Assembly: GCA_910577765.1 (NCBI GenBank)
Contig: CAJTOV010000169.1
Span: 1 to 7,542 of the forward strand
Length of the DNA: 7,542 nucleotides
Source: an uncultured Lachnospiraceae bacterium
Lineage (GTDB): Bacteria > Bacillota > Clostridia > Lachnospirales > Lachnospiraceae
Direction: 5' to 3'
Positions 1 through 4,833 of the stretch are shown one piece after another. The number at the start of each line of letters is the position of its first letter. The first letter of the stretch is position 1. A program made the position numbers and the translations under genes. Below the pieces are notes generated by a model. It did not search any database and was not told the DNA's origin. It was given only the letters and a program-made list of their open reading frames with translations.

Positions 1-95
1 ACAGTCTTACAAGCCAGCCTGACGTCTGTTTTCGTCCAGTTTTCCCCGCCCCGTGGACTGTAACGTGTATTTTTTGAAAATAATCGGGATTTTCT

Positions 96-125
96 GTTAC
101 ATTTCCCTTCTGGGCACGTTATATT
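96..125 (+). promoter_or_regulatory. Weak candidate promoter for the LytTR gene
   Basis: GTTACA at 96-101 (4 of 6 to the -35 consensus), an 18-base spacer, and TATATT at 120-125 (5 of 6 to the -10 consensus) lie about 53 bases before the preferred ATG. TTGAAA at 74-79 with TTACAT at 97-102 is an alternative pair with 17-base spacing but a poor -10. The DNA here is AT-rich compared with the rest of the window, so chance matches are likely. If the real start is further upstream, this region would be coding instead. Confidence 0.3.
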
Positions 126-178
126 TAGTAGACACTGATAATGCGCCGGGAGCGTGCGGAAAAGATTGGGAGATGGAA

Positions 179-559
179 ATGGAGAAGAGTAAAAAGGAAC
201 AATATTTTTTCTGGATTTTTAAAGGGGTACGGATCATTCTGCGTGGGTCGGAAATCTGGTATGTAAGCTGTGAGCAGGGCAAGACCCTGGTCCATACCAG
301 AAACCGTGTCTACCAGATCGGGGGTCCGTTAAAGGAAGAAGTCCGGAAGCTGCAGGAGTTGCCTATGGTGAAGGTGCATAATTCCTTTCTTGTGAACATG
401 GACAAGCTGGAGGTCATCAGTGCAAAGGGGGCTATGTTAAAAAACCAGGTGTCCATTCCGGTCAGCAGGGGCTGCTGGGGGACGGCCCGGGTGACGATCG
501 AAGCGTATTACAGGGATAAATGCAGCAGCCTTCCGCAGGTACGGGAGGATGCCGTGTAA
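179..559 (+). CDS. Stand-alone LytTR-family DNA-binding protein
   Basis: Predicted 126-residue cytoplasmic transcription regulator consisting almost only of a LytTR DNA-binding domain (about residues 12-110). The family pattern is visible: an early strand region with EIWYVSCEQGKTLVHT, a helix with LKEEVRKLQELP, the hallmark VKVHNSFLVNMDKLEVI (H67 to N73), and the closing IPVSR (residues 93-97). LytTR proteins bind direct repeats in promoters as dimers. No receiver domain or membrane sensor is fused to it. The ATG at 179 is chosen because GGGAG at 168-172 lies 6 bases upstream. The frame stays open back to a GTG at 53, which would add a hydrophobic stretch (VYFLKIIGIFCYISLLGTLYLV), but no ribosome binding site precedes that GTG. 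The target and signal are unknown. No DUF3021-type membrane partner, common next to such genes, lies immediately downstream; the upstream side is outside the window. Confidence 0.8.
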   Translation: MEKSKKEQYFFWIFKGVRIILRGSEIWYVSCEQGKTLVHTRNRVYQIGGPLKEEVRKLQELPMVKVHNSFLVNMDKLEVISAKGAMLKNQVSIPVSRGCWGTARVTIEAYYRDKCSSLPQVREDAV

Positions 560-615
560 GAACCTTTGTCAGGAACCAGGCAGGTGGCTTACAGGCACCG
601 GCATCCGCCGTACCG

Positions 616-657
616 TTCCGGGATATTATCCGGAAACGGATAATATGACTGACGGAA
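616..657 (+). other. Stem-loop with GAAA tetraloop downstream of the LytTR gene
   Basis: ATATTATCCG (623-632) and CGGATAATAT (637-646) are perfect inverted repeats around a GAAA loop, which is a stable GNRA tetraloop in RNA. A second outer stem, TTCCG (616-620) with CGGAA (653-657), extends the structure across a small internal loop. It lies 57 bases after the LytTR stop codon. No T-run follows, so it is not a standard intrinsic terminator. It could protect or process the 3' end of the LytTR mRNA, or be a DNA palindrome bound by a regulator. The pairing is seen directly; the role is unknown. Confidence 0.55.
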
Positions 658-698
658 TAGGGAGAAACAAAGGCAAGTTATGGGAGTACAGCAACACT

Positions 699-726
699 TT
701 GTCGAGATTTGTTGAATCTTGTCGAA
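699..726 (+). promoter_or_regulatory. Three tandem Spo0A-box-like sites, 10-bp period
   Basis: Three heptamers in the same orientation start exactly 10 bases apart: TGTCGAG (700-706), TGTTGAA (710-716) and TGTCGAA (720-726). The last is a perfect match to the known 0A box TGTCGAA, and the other two each differ at one position. Tandem 0A boxes one helical turn apart are the known arrangement for adjacent Spo0A binding at sporulation promoters. The array covers the -35 element of a candidate promoter at 712-740. Spo0A itself is not encoded in this window, so the assignment rests on motif match and spacing. Confidence 0.6.
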
Positions 727-740
727 AGGTGTGTTAGACT
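712..740 (+). promoter_or_regulatory. Candidate sigma-A promoter within the Spo0A-box array
   Basis: TTGAAT (712-717) and TAGACT (735-740) each match the consensus at 4 of 6 positions and are separated by exactly 17 bases. The -35 overlaps the middle 0A-like box and the third box sits in the spacer. Weak core elements with overlapping 0A boxes are typical of Spo0A-controlled promoters, though the same layout could also serve repression. Transcription would start near 747 and run straight into the hairpin chain at 760-898 and on towards rpsO. Confidence 0.4.
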
Positions 741-759
741 TTTGCTTGTAAGTCACTTC

Positions 760-934
760 GGCAGTCTTCTCACTGCCACCTGCTTCTTTGGGGAATCCCG
801 GGCAGCTGCCTTCTGGCGGCAGCAGGCCCGGTTACTGTCCGGGGGTTGTCCGGACAGTGACCTGCCTGTAACAGTTCAAGGGGTATCCGGACTGTTACCC
901 TGCCTGTATAAAACCCAGGATTCTGTCCTTTTTT
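760..934 (+). other. Structured non-coding region: four consecutive hairpins, then a T6 tract
   Basis: Four inverted repeats follow one another: GGCAGT/ACTGCC (760-765 with 772-777); CCGGGC plus GCTGCC pairing with GGCAGC plus GCCCGG (798-810 with 818-831); GTTACTGTCCGG with CCGGACAGTGAC (831-842 with 850-861, one G-T pair); and GTAACAGTTC with GGACTGTTAC (868-877 with 889-898, one G-T pair). A T6 tract at 929-934 follows, but only a weak 4-bp stem (AGGA/TCCT) lies directly before it. Open frames across this stretch lack a ribosome binding site and a plausible protein. It may be a structured 5' leader, a small RNA, or clustered intergenic repeats. No known RNA family was recognised. Confidence 0.45.
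849..909 (+). repeat. Imperfect tandem repeat, two copies about 37-38 bp apart
   Basis: TCCGGAC recurs at 849 and 886, and CCTGCCTGTA recurs exactly at 861-870 and 899-908, giving two units of about 22 bases that differ by one inserted base and a few substitutions. Each unit contains the 3' arm of a hairpin (831-861 and 868-898), so the duplicated block is a hairpin followed by the CCTGCCTGTA tail. This suggests local duplication of a stem-loop module. Confidence 0.6.
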
Positions 935-938
935 CTAA

Positions 939-967
939 TTGACATCAGGAAAGGAATATGATAAGAT
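939..967 (+). promoter_or_regulatory. Sigma-A promoter of the rpsO-pnp operon
   Basis: TTGACA at 939-944 is a perfect -35 consensus. TAAGAT at 962-967 (4 of 6) follows after a 17-base spacer. The predicted start site near 974 gives an rpsO leader of about 87 bases. This is the strongest promoter match upstream of rpsO. It lies just after the T6 tract that closes the preceding structured region, so rpsO may have two promoters: this one and the Spo0A-box-associated one at 712-740. Confidence 0.7.
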
Positions 968-969
968 TA

Positions 970-1052
970 GCCGGTATGAACGACGCCGGTGCTCGGTTCT
1001 TTGGATACTCCAGCCAGGACCTGGTATACGGTGAGTAGAATATATAAGGAGG
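970..1052 (+). promoter_or_regulatory. rpsO 5' leader with small hairpins and strong RBS
   Basis: Short stems can form at GCCGG/CCGGT (970-974 with 986-990), TGGA/TCCA (1002-1005 with 1009-1012) and GCCAG/CTGGT (1013-1017 with 1021-1025). A strong AAGGAGG at 1046-1052 sits 8 bases before the ATG. S15 is known to repress its own mRNA through leader structures that differ between phyla, so an autoregulatory element is plausible here. The stems are short and none was matched to a described S15 leader. The first would be cut by the predicted start site. Confidence 0.3.
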
Positions 1053-1060
1053 AAGTCATC

Positions 1061-1327
1061 ATGATTTCAAAGGAAAAGAAGGCAGCCATTATCGCAGAGT
1101 ACGGCAGGAAACCGGGAGATACCGGTTCACCGGAGGTTCAGATCGCAATCATCACAGCCAGGATTGCGGAGCTGACTGCCCATTTGCAGAACAATAAAAA
1201 GGATCATCATTCCAGACGCGGTCTGCTGAAGATGGTAGGCCAGAGACGTGGCCTTCTGGACTACTTAAAGAAAACCGACCTGGAAGGTTATCGTGCGCTG
1301 ATTGAAAAACTGGGTATCAGAAAGTAA
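1061..1327 (+). CDS. rpsO: 30S ribosomal protein S15
   Basis: 88-residue ribosomal protein S15, the usual family length. It binds the central domain of 16S rRNA early in 30S assembly and contacts 23S rRNA in an intersubunit bridge. Family signatures are clear: DTGSPEVQIAIITARIAELTAHL, then KKDHHSRRGLLKMVGQRRGLLDYL, and a C-terminal end in LGIRK. The ATG at 1061 follows AAGGAGG by 8 bases; the frame is open further upstream but has no comparable signal there. It is the first gene of an operon with pnp, a classic pairing across bacteria. The 249-base gap to pnp holds a hairpin and a very long stem-loop rather than a clear terminator, which fits read-through into pnp with later processing. Confidence 0.97.
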   Translation: MISKEKKAAIIAEYGRKPGDTGSPEVQIAIITARIAELTAHLQNNKKDHHSRRGLLKMVGQRRGLLDYLKKTDLEGYRALIEKLGIRK

Positions 1328-1339
1328 TAGCAGCCGTTT

Positions 1340-1366
1340 GGGGGTGGAGAGGGTTTCTCCATCCCT
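1340..1366 (+). terminator. Hairpin just after rpsO without a T-run (attenuator or 3'-end stem)
   Basis: GGGGTGGAGA (1341-1350) pairs with TCTCCATCCC (1356-1365), one G-T pair, around the loop GGGTT, starting 13 bases after the rpsO stop codon. It is GC-rich and stable, but the following bases (TGTTGTGCATCC) are not a T-tract, so termination should be partial at most. In Escherichia coli the rpsO-pnp gap also has a hairpin directly after rpsO, followed by a processing stem. The same order is seen here. It could define the rpsO mRNA 3' end. Confidence 0.5.
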
Positions 1367-1433
1367 GTTGTGCATCCGGGGAAGGCAGCCGCCCAGACAC
1401 CATGGCGGGTTCCTCCGGAAGCGGGAATGTTCC

Positions 1434-1537
1434 CAGAAGACACCTGCATCTGCCGAGACGACTGCTGTGGACAGAAGGAAGAGGCAAACGGATTCTTTCT
1501 GCCCAGAGCAGTAGTTTCGGAGTTACGGAGTCTTCTG
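1434..1537 (+). promoter_or_regulatory. Long rpsO-pnp intergenic stem-loop, candidate RNase III/PNPase control site
   Basis: The segment 1453-1480 pairs with 1493-1520 over 28 positions: 23 Watson-Crick pairs, 2 G-T pairs and 3 isolated mismatches (1460/1513, 1467/1506, 1471/1502), around a 12-base loop. Outside it, after an internal loop of 12 by 9 bases, CAGAAGAC (1434-1441) pairs perfectly with GTCTTCTG (1530-1537). The whole rod ends 39 bases before the pnp ATG. In Escherichia coli and Streptomyces, RNase III cuts such a stem before pnp; in Escherichia coli PNPase then lowers its own expression through the cut leader. The structure is read directly from the sequence. The function is inferred from position and shape. 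Confidence 0.75.
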
Positions 1538-1576
1538 TCGGCATAAATATTGAAGAAAATAAAAAGGAGACCAATT

Positions 1577-3688
1577 ATGTACAAGAGTTTTAGTTTGGAA
1601 CTGGCAGGCAGAACCCTGACCGTGGACATAGGCAGAGTGGCCAAACAGGCCAACGGCGCCGCATTTCTTCATTACGGAGACACGGTGGTGCTGTCTACCG
1701 CCACTTCGTCGGACAAGCCCAGGGACGGAATCGACTTCTTCCCCTTAAGCGTGGAGTACGAGGAAAAGATGTATGCAGTGGGCAAGATTCCCGGAGGCTT
1801 CAACAAGCGGGAGGGAAAGGCTTCGGAGAATGCCATCCTTACGTCCCGTGTCATTGACCGCCCCATGCGCCCCCTGTTTCCCAAGGATTACCGCAATGAC
1901 GTGACCCTGAACAATATGGTCATGAGCGTGGACCCGGAGTGCCGCCCGGAGCTGGTGGCCATGCTGGGTGCTGCCATTGCCGCCAGCATTTCCGACATTC
2001 CTTTTGACGGTCCCTGCGCCATGACCCAGGTGGGGATGATCGACGGGGAATTTGTGATTAATCCTTCCCAGTACCAGTGGAAAGTGGGAGATCTGAACCT
2101 GACCGTGGCTTCCACCCGGGAGAAGGTGATCATGATCGAGGCCGGGGCCAACGAGATTCCGGAGGACAGGATGATTGAGGCCATCTACAAGGCCCATGAG
2201 GTGAACCAGACCATCATCGCATTCATCGACCAGATTGTGGCAGAGTGCGGCAGGGAGAAGCATACCTACACCAGCTGTGCCATTCCCCAGGAGCTGTTTG
2301 ACGAGATCTACAGACTGGTTCCCCAGGAGGAGATGGAGACTGCCGTATTTACCGATGATAAGCAGACCCGCCAGGAGAATATCCGGGTGATCACCGAAAA
2401 GCTTGCGGAGGCATTTGCCGAAAAGGAAGAGTGGCTGGAGATTCTGGGGGAGGCCGTGTACCAGTACCAGAAGAAGACGGTCCGCAAGATGATTCTCAAG
2501 GACCACAAGCGTCCCGACGGCCGGGAGATGAACCAGATCCGTCCCCTGGCAGCGGAGGTGGATATCGTTCCCAGAGTCCATGGTTCTGCCATGTTCACCC
2601 GGGGACAGACCCAGATCTGCAATGTATGTACCCTGGCGCCTCTTTCCGAGGCCCAGAGAATCGACGGCTTGGACGAGAACGAGGTGTCCAAGCGGTATAT
2701 GCACCATTACAACTTCCCCTCCTACTCGGTAGGGGAGACCAAGCCCTCCCGGGGACCGGGACGGCGGGAGATCGGCCATGGAGCCCTGGCAGAGCGGGCA
2801 CTGATTCCGGTGCTTCCCACAGAAGAGGAATTCCCCTATGCCATCCGCACCGTGTCCGAGACCTTTGAGTCCAACGGCTCCACATCCATGGCTTCCACCT
2901 GCTCCTCCTGCATGGCCCTGATGGCGGCAGGTGTGCCCATCCGGAAGATGGTGGCCGGTATCTCCTGCGGCCTGGTAACCGGGGACAGCGATGAGGACTT
3001 TGTGCTGCTGACCGATATCCAGGGTCTGGAGGATTTCTTCGGGGATATGGACTTTAAGGTAACCGGAACCACCGACGGCATTACGGCCATTCAGATGGAT
3101 ATCAAGATCCACGGTCTGACCCGTTCCATTGTGGAAGGTGCCATTGCCAGATGCCGGGAGGCACGGATGTTTATCATGGACACCTGCATGAAACCGGCCA
3201 TAGCAGAGCCCAGAAAGAGCCTTAGCCAATATGCACCCAAGATCGACCAGGTGACCATTGATCCCCAGAAGATCGGGGATGTAGTGGGCAAGCAGGGCAG
3301 CACCATCAACAAGATCATTGAGGAGACCGGCGTGAAGATCGATATCTCCGACGACGGTATGGTGGCTATCTGCGGCACGGACCAGGCCATGATCGACAAG
3401 GCAAAAGAGATTATTCTGAACATTGTGACGGATATTGAGCCAGGCCAGATCATCACCGGCAAGGTGGTGCGGATCATGCCCTTCGGCGCCTTTGTAGAGT
3501 TAAAGCCCAAGAAGGACGGCATGGTCCATATCTCCAGACTTTCCGACCGCCGGGTGGAGAAGGTGGAGGATGTGGTCAATATCGGAGACATGGTGACGGT
3601 GAAGGTCCTGGATGTGGATAAGATGGGCAAGATCAGTCTCAGCATGAAGCCCGGTGACCTGGACAAGAAGGGAAAAGATGAGAAATAA
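1577..3688 (+). CDS. pnp: Polynucleotide phosphorylase (polyribonucleotide nucleotidyltransferase)
   Basis: 703-residue PNPase, the normal length, a trimeric cytoplasmic 3'-5' exoribonuclease that uses phosphate to release nucleoside diphosphates (EC 2.7.7.8). Domains in order: first RNase PH-like domain with FNKREGKASENAILTSRVIDRPMRPLFP; all-helical linker; second RNase PH-like domain with RGQTQ, HHYNFPSYSVGE, RREIGHG, the phosphate-binding SNGSTS (432-437) and TDIQGLEDFFGDMD with D480 and D486 matching the catalytic aspartates of the Escherichia coli enzyme; KH domain from about 557 with GKQG (571-574) as its GxxG loop; and an S1 domain from about 624 (GQIITGKVVRIMPFGAFVELKPKKDGMVHIS). The ATG at 1577 follows AAGGAGA by 6 bases and starts the conserved MYKSFSLELAGRTL. 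Its 3' end overlaps the next gene by 11 bases. Autoregulation through the upstream stem is likely. Confidence 0.98.
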   Translation: MYKSFSLELAGRTLTVDIGRVAKQANGAAFLHYGDTVVLSTATSSDKPRDGIDFFPLSVEYEEKMYAVGKIPGGFNKREGKASENAILTSRVIDRPMRPLFPKDYRNDVTLNNMVMSVDPECRPELVAMLGAAIAASISDIPFDGPCAMTQVGMIDGEFVINPSQYQWKVGDLNLTVASTREKVIMIEAGANEIPEDRMIEAIYKAHEVNQTIIAFIDQIVAECGREKHTYTSCAIPQELFDEIYRLVPQEEMETAVFTDDKQTRQENIRVITEKLAEAFAEKEEWLEILGEAVYQYQKKTVRKMILKDHKRPDGREMNQIRPLAAEVDIVPRVHGSAMFTRGQTQICNVCTLAPLSEAQRIDGLDENEVSKRYMHHYNFPSYSVGETKPSRGPGRREIGHGALAERALIPVLPTEEEFPYAIRTVSETFESNGSTSMASTCSSCMALMAAGVPIRKMVAGISCGLVTGDSDEDFVLLTDIQGLEDFFGDMDFKVTGTTDGITAIQMDIKIHGLTRSIVEGAIARCREARMFIMDTCMKPAIAEPRKSLSQYAPKIDQVTIDPQKIGDVVGKQGSTINKIIEETGVKIDISDDGMVAICGTDQAMIDKAKEIILNIVTDIEPGQIITGKVVRIMPFGAFVELKPKKDGMVHISRLSDRRVEKVEDVVNIGDMVTVKVLDVDKMGKISLSMKPGDLDKKGKDEK

Positions 3689-4808
3689 ACCATATAAAAT
3701 CACGGCCATACTGCTGGCTGCCGGCCTGGCGGTCTTAAGCCCCCTGCCGGCACTGGCAGATACGCCGGTGATAACCGCAGGCAGCAGCCAGACCGGCGGG
3801 GGACCGGGAGCAGGTCCCGGCGTCGGTCCGGGGGCGGCACCGGCAGCGGCACCCAATGCCCCGGACCAGGTGGTTCCGGTGGTGGAGAAGTACTCCTATG
3901 ACCAGATGGTCCAGGATCTCAATACCCTTCAGGGGCGCTACGGCGCCCACCTGCAGGTCCATGCCATAGGCACGTCCCTGGACGGAAGAACCCTGTACGA
4001 GGCGGTTCTGGGCAATCCGGATGCGCCGAAACATATTCTGATCCATGGAGGTATCCATGCCAGGGAGTATATGACCCCTCTGCTGGTAATGAAGCAGCTG
4101 GAATACGGGGCAGAGTTTTACGATACCGGAACCTTCCGGGGGGAGCCCTATTCCGGTATCCTGAACAGTGTGGCGGTCCATTTCGTCCCTATGGTGAATC
4201 CTGACGGTATTGCCTTAAGCCAGTTTGGGCTGGATGCCATCCGTTCCGAAGAACTGCGGCAGCAGATTCAGCAGGCCTACCAGGAGGATCTGGCCCAGGG
4301 CCGCACCCAGGAGTCCTTTGACCGGTACCTGACCCGGTGGAAGACCAATGGCCGCGGGGTGGATTTAAACCAGAATTTCCCGGCAAACTGGGACCTGGTA
4401 ACCGCCAGTCCGGTGCCTTCCTATGGAACCTACAAGGGGACGTCGCCTCTTTCCGAGCCGGAATCCCGGGCACTGGCGGACCTGGTGAACTCCCGGACCT
4501 GGTCAGCCACGGTCAGTTACCACAGCATGGGCAATGTGATTTACTGGGATTATCCGGGAAACCAGGTGCAGCAGGCTTCCGGGGAGCTGGCCACGGTGGT
4601 TGCAGGCCTTACGGGCTATCAGACACTGCCCAGCAGCGGCCACGGAGGATTTAAGGACTGGACCCAGATCAAGGAGAATCCGGTGCCCGGAATCACCGTG
4701 GAGGTGGGAAGCGTGTCCTGCCCTCTGCCGCTGTCCCAGTACCAGGAAATCTGGAACAGCAACTGGCAGGTATGGATTCTGGTTGCTAAATATGCTATGA
4801 CCCACTGA
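3678..4808 (+). CDS. Secreted M14-family zinc carboxypeptidase
   Basis: 376-residue exported metallopeptidase. A signal peptide covers residues 1-27 (basic MRNKPYK, hydrophobic core, cleavage after ALA). It is followed by a Gly/Pro/Ala-rich linker (about 40-62) and an M14 catalytic domain from about 70. Zinc ligands fit H127 and E130 (GGIHAREY) and H282 (SYHSMG); the catalytic glutamate fits E342 (GITVEVGS). RGVDLNQNFPANW (226-238) is the substrate-pocket motif, with Q232 where classical carboxypeptidase A has the arginine that binds the C-terminal carboxylate. That suggests a substrate other than a plain peptide C-terminus, perhaps a cell-wall peptide as in gamma-D-glutamyl-diamino acid peptidases. 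The ATG at 3678 lies inside the end of pnp (11-base overlap) with AAGGGA 4 bases upstream, so it is probably translated from the same mRNA as pnp. The exact substrate is unknown. Confidence 0.88.
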   Translation: MRNKPYKITAILLAAGLAVLSPLPALADTPVITAGSSQTGGGPGAGPGVGPGAAPAAAPNAPDQVVPVVEKYSYDQMVQDLNTLQGRYGAHLQVHAIGTSLDGRTLYEAVLGNPDAPKHILIHGGIHAREYMTPLLVMKQLEYGAEFYDTGTFRGEPYSGILNSVAVHFVPMVNPDGIALSQFGLDAIRSEELRQQIQQAYQEDLAQGRTQESFDRYLTRWKTNGRGVDLNQNFPANWDLVTASPVPSYGTYKGTSPLSEPESRALADLVNSRTWSATVSYHSMGNVIYWDYPGNQVQQASGELATVVAGLTGYQTLPSSGHGGFKDWTQIKENPVPGITVEVGSVSCPLPLSQYQEIWNSNWQVWILVAKYAMTH

Positions 4809-4832
4809 TACCCTTGTTCACTGAGGGTATCA
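4806..4832. terminator. Hairpin between convergent genes, overlapping a stop codon
   Basis: TGATACCC (4806-4813) and GGGTATCA (4825-4832) are perfect inverted repeats, extended by a T-A and a G-T pair to about 10 bp. The 5' arm begins with the peptidase stop codon TGA, and the 3' arm ends one base before the stop codon of the minus-strand phosphatase (4834-4836). Only TTT follows on the plus strand and there is no T-run on the minus strand. It is best seen as a compact, modest two-way terminator filling the whole gap between the genes. Confidence 0.6.
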
Positions 4833-4833
4833 T

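Noticed and set aside
699..726. Reading the TTGTCGA repeats as LytTR binding sites or DnaA boxes
   Set aside because: LytTR targets are usually about 9-base repeats spaced by roughly 12-13 bases, and DnaA boxes resemble TTATCCACA. The heptamers and 10-bp phase fit the Spo0A box better.
549..942. Two short plus-strand open frames between the LytTR gene and rpsO
   Set aside because: Neither has a good ribosome binding site, and the translations look random. They run through inverted repeats, the 0A-box array and a T-tract, which explain the sequence better as non-coding.
989..1060. A 24-residue N-terminal extension of S15
   Set aside because: The ATG at 1061 has a textbook AAGGAGG 8 bases upstream and gives the standard 88-residue S15. 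The extension covers leader hairpins and is not part of the family.
1366..1433. A separate pnp promoter in the rpsO-pnp gap, as in Escherichia coli
   Set aside because: No -35/-10 pair with acceptable spacing was seen between the rpsO-proximal hairpin and the long stem.
1288..1653. Open frames on both strands across the rpsO-pnp gap
   Set aside because: They overlap the ends of rpsO and pnp and cover the long inverted repeat, which explains the lack of stops better than coding does. No ribosome binding site or protein family supports them.
1745..3229. A 494-codon open frame on the minus strand, opposite pnp
   Set aside because: It lies wholly antisense to the clearly real pnp gene. Its translation is a low-complexity Gly/His/Leu-rich string with no recognisable domain, typical of a shadow of codon bias in GC-rich coding DNA.
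3287..3298. GKQG in the PNPase KH loop as an anomaly
   Set aside because: The GxxG pattern is kept and the second variable position tolerates substitution in KH domains, so this is probably ordinary variation.
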